This document shows positions 15,471 through 23,337 of a stretch of DNA of 64,000 bases, one piece after another. Where the stretch lies: positions 124,001-188,000 of the forward strand of contig NZ_NFHG01000004.1 in assembly GCF_002159265.1 (NCBI RefSeq), in the 5' to 3' direction. The notes beneath the pieces were generated by a model, which worked only from the letters and a program-made list of their open reading frames with translations, was not told where the DNA came from and searched no databases. Positions within the stretch are counted from its first letter, which is position 1. Each line of letters begins with the position of its first letter. Source of the stretch: Flavonifractor sp. An82. Its GTDB lineage: Bacteria; Bacillota; Clostridia; Oscillospirales; Oscillospiraceae. The translations under genes were made by a program, and so were the position numbers.

Positions 15471-17549
15471 ATGAGCTATTCCGTACAAAACATCCGCAAC
15501 GTATGTCTGCTGGGACACGGTGGCAACGGAAAGACCTCCCTGGCGGAAAGCATGCTGTATTTGACCGGTGGTACTCCCCGGCTGGGCAATCCTGCCGACG
15601 GAAACACCGTTTGTGATTACGATCCCGAAGAGACCCGCCGCCAGATTTCCATCTCCACTGCGGTGGCTCCCATTGAGTACAACGGCTGTAAGATCAATGT
15701 GCTGGACACCCCCGGCTATTTCGATTTCTCCGGCGAGGTCATGGAGGCCCTCCATGTGTCCGACGCCGCTATCATCGTCTGCTCCGCCAAGGGCGGCATG
15801 AGCGTGGGCGCCGAGAAGGCGTGGAAGCTGTGCACCCGCCGCGGCGTGCCCCGTCTGCTCTACATCTCCAAGACCGACGAGGATAACTCCGACTACAACG
15901 CAGCCTTCGATACCCTGCGTGAGCGCTTCGGCAAGAACATCGCTCCCGTGGTGGCTCCCATCTGGGATGCCGACAAGAAGGTCATCGGCTTTATCGACGT
16001 GCTCCATAAGCGCGCCTTCGAGGCCGGCCCCAAGGGCGAGCGCGTGGAGATCGACGTGCCCGAGGAGAAGCTGCCCGTGCTGGACGAGCTGTACGACGCC
16101 CTGAAGGAGTCTGTGGCTGAGACCAGCGAGGAGCTGATGGACAAGTATTTCTCCGGCGAGGACTTCACCTATGCCGAGATGATCCAGGGCCTGCGCCAGG
16201 GCGTGAAGGACCTGTCCCTCTTCCCTGTGGTGTGCGGCTCCGCCCTCACCGGCCTGGGCACCCGTATGCTGCTGGATATCATCGTGGAGCTGCTGCCCTC
16301 TCCCATGGAGGGCCGTCCTCTGGAGGGCGAGAACGAGAAGGGCGAGCTGGATGAGTTCGTGGCTTCTCCCGGCGCTCTGCCCTGCGCCTTTGTGTGGAAG
16401 ACCGTTTCCGACCAGTACGGCAAGTACTCCTATGTGAAGGTGCTCTCCGGCAACCTGAAGCCCGATATGCAGGTGGTCAACGCCCGCACCGGCGCCACCG
16501 AGAAGCTGGGCCGCCTGTACGTCATGAAGGGCAAGAAGGCCGAGGAAGTCAAGGAGCTGGAGTGCGGCGACATCGGCGCCATCGGCAAGATGGACAAGGT
16601 GAAGACCGGCGATACCCTGTCTGATCCCCGCAAGGTGGTCAAGATCGAGCCCATCCCCTTCCCCGAGCCCTGCTATTCCGTGGCCATCAGCCCCAAGACC
16701 AAGGGCCAGGAGGACAAGATCGCTGCCGGCCTCACCCGCCTGAACGAAGAGGATCTTACCTTCAACTGGGTGAACAACGCCGAGACCCACCAGATGGTGG
16801 TTTCCGGTACCGGCGATATGCAGATGGACGTCATCGTCTCCCGCCTGAAGAGCCGCTTCGGCGTGGACGCCGAGCTCTCCGAGCCCCGCGTGGCTTACCG
16901 TGAGAAGATCCGCAAGAAGGTGGAGGTCCAGGGCCGCCACAAGAAGCAGACCGGCGGTCACGGCCAGTTCGGCGACGTGTGGATGCGCTTCGAGCCCGGC
17001 GACACCGAGGAGCTGCAGTTCTGCGAGGAGGTCGTGGGCGGCGCTGTGCCCAAGAACTACTTCCCCGCCGTTGAGAAGGGTATGCGTGAGGCTGTGGTCC
17101 ATGGCGTGCTGGCGGGCTATCCCGTGGTGTATCTGAAGGCCACCCTGTTTGACGGCTCCTATCACCCCGTCGACTCCTCCGAAATGGCCTTCAAGACCGC
17201 CGTGCAGCTGGCCTACAAGGCCGGTATGCCCCAGGCCAGCCCCGTGCTGCTGGAGCCCATCGGCGAGCTGAAGGTCACCATCCCCGACAGCTACATGGGC
17301 GACGTCATCGGCGACCTGAACAAGCGCCGGGGCCGCGTCATGGGTATGAACCCCGACGGCGACGGCAACCAGGTGGTGGAGGCCGAGGTGCCCATGGCGG
17401 AGATGAGCCGCTATGCCATCGACCTGCGGTCCATGACCCAGGGCCGTGGCTCCTTCACCTTCCACTTTGTCCGCTACGAGGACGCTCCTCCCGCCGCCCA
17501 GGAGAAGGCCATCGAGGCCGCCAAGGCGATGCAGGACGAGGCAGACTAA
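15471..17549 (+). CDS. Elongation factor G-like translational GTPase (EF-G2 type)
   Basis: 692-aa member of the EF-G family but not the canonical fusA, which normally sits next to rpsG and tuf. G1 is GHGGNGKT (residues 15-22), G3 is DTPGY rather than DTPGH, and G4 is SKTD rather than NKxD. These are the deviations typical of the secondary EF-G-like proteins of Firmicutes. Domains II-V follow at normal length. Probable ribosome-associated GTPase; the exact role is unknown. Codon use is strongly biased (CGC, GGC, GAG), like the ribosomal genes at the right end, suggesting high expression. Its last 69 bp are part of a 245-bp tandem repeat. Confidence 0.87.
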   Translation: MSYSVQNIRNVCLLGHGGNGKTSLAESMLYLTGGTPRLGNPADGNTVCDYDPEETRRQISISTAVAPIEYNGCKINVLDTPGYFDFSGEVMEALHVSDAAIIVCSAKGGMSVGAEKAWKLCTRRGVPRLLYISKTDEDNSDYNAAFDTLRERFGKNIAPVVAPIWDADKKVIGFIDVLHKRAFEAGPKGERVEIDVPEEKLPVLDELYDALKESVAETSEELMDKYFSGEDFTYAEMIQGLRQGVKDLSLFPVVCGSALTGLGTRMLLDIIVELLPSPMEGRPLEGENEKGELDEFVASPGALPCAFVWKTVSDQYGKYSYVKVLSGNLKPDMQVVNARTGATEKLGRLYVMKGKKAEEVKELECGDIGAIGKMDKVKTGDTLSDPRKVVKIEPIPFPEPCYSVAISPKTKGQEDKIAAGLTRLNEEDLTFNWVNNAETHQMVVSGTGDMQMDVIVSRLKSRFGVDAELSEPRVAYREKIRKKVEVQGRHKKQTGGHGQFGDVWMRFEPGDTEELQFCEEVVGGAVPKNYFPAVEKGMREAVVHGVLAGYPVVYLKATLFDGSYHPVDSSEMAFKTAVQLAYKAGMPQASPVLLEPIGELKVTIPDSYMGDVIGDLNKRRGRVMGMNPDGDGNQVVEAEVPMAEMSRYAIDLRSMTQGRGSFTFHFVRYEDAPPAAQEKAIEAAKAMQDEAD

Positions 17550-18084
17550 GAGAATGCACAAGGGCCGGGCTGATATCAGCCCGGCCCATTTTTGGGGGCG
17601 GGAGGAAAAGCGTCCTCGTCCAAGCGTTTTGCCCAATGGGCAAAACCTTGATGCCGGGGCAATTTATTTGCCCCGAGCAGATAAAAAGAAATGGGGTCCC
17701 CGGCGGGGCTTGCCCCGCTGGGGCGGACGCACCTCCCGCCGCCCAGGAGAAGGCCATCGAGGCCGCCAAGGCGATGCAGGACGAGGCAGACTAAGAGAAT
17801 GCACAAGGGCCGGGCTGATATCAGCCCGGCCCTTTTTTGTGGGCGGGAGGAAAAGCGTCCTCGTCCAAGCGTTTTGCCCTGTGGGCAAAACCTTGATGCC
17901 GGGGCAATTCATTTGCCCCGAGCAGATAAAAAGAAATGGGGTCCCCGGCGGGGCTTGCCCCGCTGGGGCGGACGCACCTCCCGCCGCCCAGGAGAAGGCC
18001 ATCGAGGCCGCCAAGGCGATGCAGGACGAGGCAGACTGATAGAATGCACAAGGGCCGGGCTGATATCAGCCCGGCCCATTTTTT
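17481..18084 (+). repeat. Three tandem copies of the gene end plus terminator, 245-bp period
   Basis: Copies begin at 17481, 17726 and 17971, exactly 245 bp apart. Each holds the last 69 bp of the EF-G-like gene (peptide APPAAQEKAIEAAKAMQDEAD and stop) and a terminator GGGCCGGGCTGATATCAGCCCGGCCC plus T run (17562-17593, 17807-17838, 18052-18084). The first two units continue with a spacer rich in hairpins (GTTTTGCCC/GGGCAAAAC, GGGGCAA/TTGCCCC). Only the first copy is in the full reading frame. The copies differ by a few bases, so the duplication is real and not an exact assembly duplicate. There is no other gene in 17550-18150. Confidence 0.93.
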
Positions 18085-18110
18085 GCGGTAGGATGCAGCT
18101 GTCATGTGCT

Positions 18111-18135
18111 GTAGGGGCGGCCTTTACGGCCGCCC
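18111..18135. repeat. REP-like palindrome
   Basis: GTAG followed by GGGCGGCC, a TTTAC loop and GGCCGCCC. It lies between the convergent EF-G-like repeat block and the next minus-strand gene. It shares its GTAGGGGCGG start with the hairpin at 54902-54952, suggesting a dispersed element family. Confidence 0.6.
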
Positions 18136-18150
18136 GCCGCACATTGTATT

Positions 18151-19671
18151 CTAATCAACTTCTGACGGACGGAACTGAAGGGCGTCCTGGATGGTGCGGA
18201 AGGGACTGTTTCCATCCCAGGCGCCGCTCATCCGGAAGTCCATGGCGGTCATGGCGGGATACTGGAGGGCGGTACGCTGATGGGTGTAATTGAACCAGCT
18301 GTCAATGAGACGGCTCTCCTCCACGGCCTCCATGGGATAGGCCAGATACCCCCGGTGGTTTTCCCCTGTCCCGGGCATGGAGAAGGCGGCAAACACGTCG
18401 CTGCTGGTCTCCTCGCCCCAGAAGATGCTGCTGGAGGTAAAGGTCTGTTCCCCCAGGTAGTAGTAGGGTGCGGTATAGGTGGTGCCGTCTTTTTCGTACA
18501 GGACCCTGCCGGTAACCGCTCCGGTTGAATGCCAGGTTCCCAAGGTGGTCCGGCTGGCGGGCCAGAGCTGGATGGACTCGGTGCCGTAAAAGCCGGGGTC
18601 CACCGTCCAGAGGAAGTGGTGGAAGATCATCCAGCGACCTTGATTTCCGGGCAGCTCCACCGCCACCCCGGTAATGCGCAGCTCCTCCACGTCATAGACC
18701 CTTTTGCGGGTGACACTCTGTCCCTTCTCGGTCTGGACTACCGTTGCCGCTATCCGCCCGTTGTTCAGCGGACGATCGTCAACGTCCCACACCACCCGCA
18801 GGGCACCTTCACAGGCGGCAATGTCCTCGGCGGTCAGGTCTTGGAGCACATAGTCGGGGAAGCCAAGGTCCAGCAGCTGTGCCTCAATTTCCTCCACGCC
18901 GCTGTGCTCTGCAGGGTCCGCTGCCTGCCAGTCCATGGGATATTTGCACCCCAGCAGCAGACCGCAGAGACAGCCGATGACCACTACGGCGGCAATGGCG
19001 ATGGCAAGAACGGTATCAGTTACTCGCACCGGCGCGGGGCGGATGGCGTAGCCCGCCTGATCCAGCTCCCTGGACAGCTTCCACAGGCTGCGGAGGATGA
19101 GAATATAGCAGACCAGCATCACAAGGGGCAGGATAAGCCCGCTGTACCCCAAGGCCCCCAGCAGGCCGGTGATCCCATACCAGATCAGCAGAGCCACAGC
19201 AGAACCGGCGTGGGGGGGCAGCCCCGCCTTTTGCTGGACTGCCCGGAACCCGCCCCACAGGCAGAGAAGCTGCGTGTACGTAAGGGCCAGATTGAGCACG
19301 GTCAATCCATAGAGTACGGAAGAAGATACCATGCTGAACCAGATGGTGCTGTTGAAGATCAGCGTGGCATACAGATGGATGGCCCGGAGCACCGCCAGCC
19401 CGAAGCAGATGGACAGACAGCGGTTCTCCCGCCGCAGGGCCCGGAAGCCCAGCAGCATCAGCACCATGCCGATGGCGGGGAGAAGGTAGTTGAGCCAAAA
19501 GAAATTCAGGGTAATGGAGGTGAGGGCGATGCCGGTGAGGATCCGCTTGGTGGCCAGCCGCCAGGGGGTGACCTCCGCCACCACCTGTTCCGGCGGGGGC
19601 TGGGTGACGCTGCTTTCCAGCAGTTCCTCAAAGGCCTGCTCGTCCATGGACTCCCAGTCAGGTTCCCGCAT
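18151..19671 (-). CDS. Multi-pass membrane protein paired with an ECF sigma factor
   Basis: 506 aa from the ATG at 19671, preferred over an in-frame GTG at 19680 because GGGAGG is correctly spaced for the ATG. The N-terminal about 45 residues are cytosolic and acidic. Then come six to seven hydrophobic segments (about 47-240) and a C-terminal extracellular domain of about 250 residues without a motif I recognise. The start overlaps the 3' end of the ECF sigma gene by 14 bp, the usual arrangement for a sigma factor and its membrane anti-sigma factor. I call it a probable anti-sigma / sensor on that basis only. Confidence 0.7.
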   Translation of the reverse strand: MREPDWESMDEQAFEELLESSVTQPPPEQVVAEVTPWRLATKRILTGIALTSITLNFFWLNYLLPAIGMVLMLLGFRALRRENRCLSICFGLAVLRAIHLYATLIFNSTIWFSMVSSSVLYGLTVLNLALTYTQLLCLWGGFRAVQQKAGLPPHAGSAVALLIWYGITGLLGALGYSGLILPLVMLVCYILILRSLWKLSRELDQAGYAIRPAPVRVTDTVLAIAIAAVVVIGCLCGLLLGCKYPMDWQAADPAEHSGVEEIEAQLLDLGFPDYVLQDLTAEDIAACEGALRVVWDVDDRPLNNGRIAATVVQTEKGQSVTRKRVYDVEELRITGVAVELPGNQGRWMIFHHFLWTVDPGFYGTESIQLWPASRTTLGTWHSTGAVTGRVLYEKDGTTYTAPYYYLGEQTFTSSSIFWGEETSSDVFAAFSMPGTGENHRGYLAYPMEAVEESRLIDSWFNYTHQRTALQYPAMTAMDFRMSGAWDGNSPFRTIQDALQFRPSEVD

Positions 19672-20206
19672 ATCCCTCACCTCCCAACAGTTTCCGCAGC
19701 CGCTTTTTCAGCCGGTAGAGCCTGCCCTCCACCGCCCGCTCCGTGGTGCCCAGCTCGGCGGCAATCTGGGCGGTGGGCTGTAAGTAATAATATTTTCGGT
19801 AAAAGAGGGTCTGCTCTTCGGAGGAAAGACGGGCCAAGGCCCGGTTAACGGCGGCCTGCCGCTCCTGCCGCAGAAGCAGCTCCTCCGGGGTGGGCTGGGG
19901 GGACGGGGTGTTTTCGTCCAGGTCCTGGGTGCTCTGATGAGATTGAATGGCTCTCTGATAATTCCTGGCGGTATTTCGCGCCACCGCGGTGAGCCAGGCG
20001 TTGAAGCTGCCCCGGCTGGGGTCGAACTGCCCCACCCGGTCCCACACCCGCATGGCTGCCTCCGACAGGCAGTCCTCCCGGTGGTGAGGGTCGGTCACGA
20101 TGGGAGCGATGATGTAGCGCATCAGGGGACCGTAGTACCGCAGTAAATCGTGCAGGCCGGACTCATCCCGTCCCAGCAGCCGCTCTATGATATCCCGCTC
20201 TTCCAT
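19658..20206 (-). CDS. ECF-type RNA polymerase sigma factor
   Basis: 182 aa from the ATG at 20206 with AAGGGGGTG upstream. Region 2 is HREDCLSEAAMRVWDRVGQFDP...FNAWLTAVARNTARNYQR and region 4 is YYYLQPTAQIAAELGTTERAVEGRLYRLKKRL. It is the third ECF sigma in the window and more diverged than the other two. Its 3' end overlaps a polytopic membrane protein gene. The putative recognition helix differs from the other two sigmas, so separate regulons are likely. Confidence 0.88.
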   Translation of the reverse strand: MEERDIIERLLGRDESGLHDLLRYYGPLMRYIIAPIVTDPHHREDCLSEAAMRVWDRVGQFDPSRGSFNAWLTAVARNTARNYQRAIQSHQSTQDLDENTPSPQPTPEELLLRQERQAAVNRALARLSSEEQTLFYRKYYYLQPTAQIAAELGTTERAVEGRLYRLKKRLRKLLGGEGYAGT

Positions 20207-20392
20207 GCCCACACCCCCTTCTGTTTGCCTCTCTGCTTCATTATACACGGATTGGCGGAAAACCCCACGGCCCATTTTCAGAAAACCTTCAGAAAAAAGA
20301 GAAGACAAAGTGTAACGGCTATGATAAACTGAGCATAGAATATCCGTATTGGAAGCAAATCACCTGATGTTACCAACAAGGAGGCGTACGGA

Positions 20393-21220
20393 ATGAAACT
20401 GGGAAAGAGAGCGGCGGCCCTTGCGCTGGGTGCCCTGCTGGCGGTGTCCATGACAGCCTGCGGCAATGGCGCCAACAAGGAGGAGTCGGCAGATCAGATC
20501 AAGGCGGCCATGGAGAAGATCAACGCCGTGGAGAGCATGGATGCCACCATGTACATGGAGATGGACATGTCCGTCATGGGTCAGAGTATTGAGACCGACA
20601 CCAAAATGGATATGTCCTGCTTCAATGACCCCGTCAAGCTGAAGGCGGACATGACCATGAGCATGGGCTCTCTGGGCTCGGTGTCCATGAGCATCTATGC
20701 CGACGCCACCGACGGCGATTACACCATCTACATGTTTGACGGCAGCAGCTGGACCACCCAGGCTGCCGACGCCAGTCAGCTGGAGCAGTACGACGCCCAG
20801 CAGAGCATGGATCTCTACCTGAGCAGCGGCGCGGAGTACGCCCATGCGGGCACTGAGGACATCAACGGTTCCACCGCCGACAAGTACACCGGTATCATCC
20901 GGGGCGACGCTCTGGCCGAGGTGATGAAGGCCAGCGGCGCCACCTCCTCCATGGAAACCACCATGGGTATGGTTCTGGAGGATCTGTACAGCGATCTGGG
21001 CGACATGCCCATCACCGTGTGGATCGATCAGGCCACCGGCTATCCCGTGCGGTACTACATGGACATGACCGGCGTGATGCAGTCCATGATGAAGAAGGCG
21101 CTGGCCGGTGTGGAGGGCGGCGATTCCCTGACCATGGATAAGGTGGAGATCACCATGGATTGCTCCAACTTCAACAACGTGGCGGACTTTGAGATCCCCG
21201 CGGAGGCTCTGGCAGCCTGA
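20393..21220 (+). CDS. Methionine-rich lipoprotein of unknown function
   Basis: 275 aa with a lipoprotein signal: basic start, hydrophobic core and lipobox MTAC, so Cys22 would be acylated and the protein held on the outer face of the membrane. The mature part resembles the LolA/LppX-like DUF6612 type of Firmicute lipoproteins (repeated pairs of beta strands, PVRYYMDMTG near the end). About one residue in ten is Met, many as MxM (YMEMDMSVM, MTMSMG, MDM). GGAGG precedes the start. It is monocistronic with a strong terminator. Confidence 0.82.
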   Translation: MKLGKRAAALALGALLAVSMTACGNGANKEESADQIKAAMEKINAVESMDATMYMEMDMSVMGQSIETDTKMDMSCFNDPVKLKADMTMSMGSLGSVSMSIYADATDGDYTIYMFDGSSWTTQAADASQLEQYDAQQSMDLYLSSGAEYAHAGTEDINGSTADKYTGIIRGDALAEVMKASGATSSMETTMGMVLEDLYSDLGDMPITVWIDQATGYPVRYYMDMTGVMQSMMKKALAGVEGGDSLTMDKVEITMDCSNFNNVADFEIPAEALAA

Positions 21221-21235
21221 GACAGAAATGAGAAA

Positions 21236-21270
21236 ATGGACGCGGCTGTTTGGGCTGCGTCCATTTTTTA
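21236..21270 (+). terminator. Terminator of the lipoprotein gene
   Basis: ATGGACGC / GCGTCCAT arms with a 13-nt loop, followed by TTTTTT. Confidence 0.9.
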
Positions 21271-21310
21271 TCATTAAATCAAATACCAATTGTAGTCCGA
21301 AACTGAAAAA

Positions 21311-22795
21311 TTACTTGTGGTACAGCTTGTTGGTCTCATACTGGGGCTCACAGGTGAGGCGGAGGCCCAGGCGGCTGTAGGTGGTGGAGTCCACTGGGGA
21401 GAGGATGACGGAGGAGTGGGCCTCGCAGCCCCGCAAGGCGGAGAGCTGGTCCAGCGCCCGCTTGGCCAGGGGATTGGTGGTGGCGGAAATGGCCAGGGCG
21501 ATGAGGATCTCGTCGGAGTGGAGCCGGGGATTCACCGACCCCAGGTGGTGGACCTTCACCTGCTGGATGGGCTCCAGAGCCTCCCGGGAGATCAGGTGGT
21601 GCTCATGGTCGATGCCGGCCAGCCGCTTCAGGGCGTTGAGCAGGGTGGCGGAGGAGGCTCCCATCAGGTCGGTGGTCTTGCCGGTGACCACCTCGCCATC
21701 GGGCAGCTCGATGGCGCCGGCGGGGTTGCCGGTCTCCTCGGCCACCTGGGCGGCGGCGGCCACCACGGGGCGGATGGACACGTCCACATGGGCCTGCTGC
21801 ATGACGGTCTCCAGCTTATACACCAGCTCGTCGGTGGCGGTGCCGATGCGGCGGTCGCACAGGGCGGTGTAGTACCGGCGGACGATCTCCTGCCGGGCGG
21901 CGGCGCACACCGCGTCATCATCCACGATGCACTTGCCCGCCATGTTCACGCCCATGTCGGTGGGGGACTTGTAGGGACACTCTCCCATGATCTTCTCGAA
22001 CATGGCGGAGAGGACAGGGAAGATCTCCACATCCCGGTTGTAGTTCACCGTGGTCTCCCCGTAGGCGGCCAGGTGGAAGGGGTCGATCATATTCACGTCC
22101 CCCAAGTCGGCGGTGGCGGCCTCATAGGCCAGATTCACCGGGTGCTGGAGGGGCAGATTCCAGATGGGGAAGGTCTCAAACTTGGCGTAGCCCGCCTTTA
22201 CCCCCCGCTTGTACTCGTGGTACAGCTGGGACAGGCACACCGCCATCTTGCCGCTGCCGGGGCCGGGGGCGGTGACCACCACCAGGGGACGCTGGGTCTC
22301 GATATAGTCATTCTTGCCATAGCCCTCGTCGCTGACGATGAGGGTGGTGTTATGGGGGTAGCCGGGAATGGGGTAGTGCAGGTAGGTCTTCACGCCCAAA
22401 TGCTCCATCCGGCGCCGGAAGGCATCGGCGGCAGGCTGGCCGGCATACTGGGTGATGACCACGCTGCCCACCAGCAGGCCCTGGCCCCGGAAGGCGTCGA
22501 TGAGGCGCAGCACCTCCACATCGTAGGTGATGCCCAGATCGCCCCGGACCTTGTTCTTCTCAATATCGCTGGCGCAGATGGCAATGACCACCTCCACCGA
22601 GTCCCGCAGCTCTTTCAGCATGCGGATCTTGCTGTCCGGCTCAAAGCCCGGCAGCACTCGGGAGGCGTGATGGTCGTCAAAGAGCTTGCCGCCAAACTCC
22701 AGATAGAGCTTGTTGTCAAACTGGCTGATCCGCTCACGGATGTGCGCCGACTGGAGCTCCAGATATTTCTGATTGTCAAAGCCGATTTTATCCAC
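21311..22795 (-). CDS. DUF1846 family protein
   Basis: 494 aa from the GTG at 22795, whose product begins with the [10 protein letters not shown] segment typical of the family; GGAG lies 8 nt upstream. An upstream in-frame TTG at 22834 has no ribosome binding site. DUF1846 proteins are widespread, single-copy, cytosolic proteins of Firmicutes with a GPGSGKM loop. No confirmed reaction is known to me. It is flanked by convergent and divergent genes, so it forms its own transcription unit. Confidence 0.88.
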   Translation of the reverse strand: MDKIGFDNQKYLELQSAHIRERISQFDNKLYLEFGGKLFDDHHASRVLPGFEPDSKIRMLKELRDSVEVVIAICASDIEKNKVRGDLGITYDVEVLRLIDAFRGQGLLVGSVVITQYAGQPAADAFRRRMEHLGVKTYLHYPIPGYPHNTTLIVSDEGYGKNDYIETQRPLVVVTAPGPGSGKMAVCLSQLYHEYKRGVKAGYAKFETFPIWNLPLQHPVNLAYEAATADLGDVNMIDPFHLAAYGETTVNYNRDVEIFPVLSAMFEKIMGECPYKSPTDMGVNMAGKCIVDDDAVCAAARQEIVRRYYTALCDRRIGTATDELVYKLETVMQQAHVDVSIRPVVAAAAQVAEETGNPAGAIELPDGEVVTGKTTDLMGASSATLLNALKRLAGIDHEHHLISREALEPIQQVKVHHLGSVNPRLHSDEILIALAISATTNPLAKRALDQLSALRGCEAHSSVILSPVDSTTYSRLGLRLTCEPQYETNKLYHK

Positions 22796-22905
22796 TTCCG
22801 GTCTCCGTCCCTTCTCACATGTATTTTCACTCAACGGCTATTGTACCACAATTTGAGGCAGGTCTGTAGGCTTTTTTTCCGTTTGCGGAAATTTTGGCGA
22901 AAGTG

Positions 22906-22957
22906 TTGACAATATGATCCTACAGCTGTAGCATACATATAGATACTACAGCTGTAG
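22906..22957 (+). promoter_or_regulatory. Promoter with two BlaI-type operators
   Basis: TTGACA (22906-22911) is followed at 17 bp by TAGCAT. The palindrome CTACAGCTGTAG occurs at 22920-22931, overlapping spacer and -10, and again at 22946-22957, next to the ribosome binding site. TACA-TGTA dyads are the known BlaI/MecI operator type, so the regulator encoded just downstream probably represses itself here. Confidence 0.85.
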
Positions 22958-22968
22958 GAGGGGTTGCC

Positions 22969-23334
22969 ATGAAGCTGAGCGAGAAGGAGTGGCGGGTGCT
23001 GGAGGCTCTGTGGGCTGCGCCGGAGGGGCTTTCTCTGGGGGCGGCAGTGGAGGTCCTGCGTCCCGCCACCGGCTGGAGCCGCAACACGGTGCTTACCTAC
23101 CTGACCCGCATGGAGGCCAAGGGCTTGGTGAACATTGACAAGGGGGAGAATCCCCATCGCTACCGGGCGGGGGTGGACCGGGAGTCCTGCGCCGCAGAGG
23201 AGCGGCGGGGTCTGCTGGAGCGGGTGTACCAGGGCTCGGCGGGCAAGCTGGTGGCCGCCTTTCTCAAGGAGGAGAAGCTCACCGCCCAGGAGCGGGAGGA
23301 GCTGAAGCGGCTGCTGGACGACATGGAGGTATGA
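22969..23334 (+). CDS. BlaI/MecI/CopY family repressor
   Basis: 121-aa winged-helix repressor (LSEKEWRVLEALWAAPEGLSLGAAVEVL...GWSRNTVLTYLTRMEAKGLVNI) with a C-terminal dimerisation helix. The start has GGAGGGG. It should bind the two CTACAGCTGTAG palindromes in front of its own gene. The next gene, 3 bp away, encodes an M56 metalloprotease membrane sensor of BlaR1 type whose activation would lead to cleavage of the repressor. No beta-lactamase or PBP gene is nearby, so the signal is open. Confidence 0.92.
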   Translation: MKLSEKEWRVLEALWAAPEGLSLGAAVEVLRPATGWSRNTVLTYLTRMEAKGLVNIDKGENPHRYRAGVDRESCAAEERRGLLERVYQGSAGKLVAAFLKEEKLTAQEREELKRLLDDMEV

Positions 23335-23337
23335 CCC

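Noticed and set aside
15399-17636. A 745-codon open frame on the minus strand opposite the EF-G-like gene
   Set aside because: It is the antisense of a strongly codon-biased real gene; the product is a low-complexity Leu/Gly/His-rich sequence without family features. The same applies to the long frames opposite kamD, kamA, kdd, aroA and rplD-rplB.
17446-18293. Overlapping open frames running through the 245-bp repeats on both strands
   Set aside because: They arise because a 245-bp unit rich in GC stays open by chance; they contain terminator hairpins, no ribosome binding site and no family similarity.
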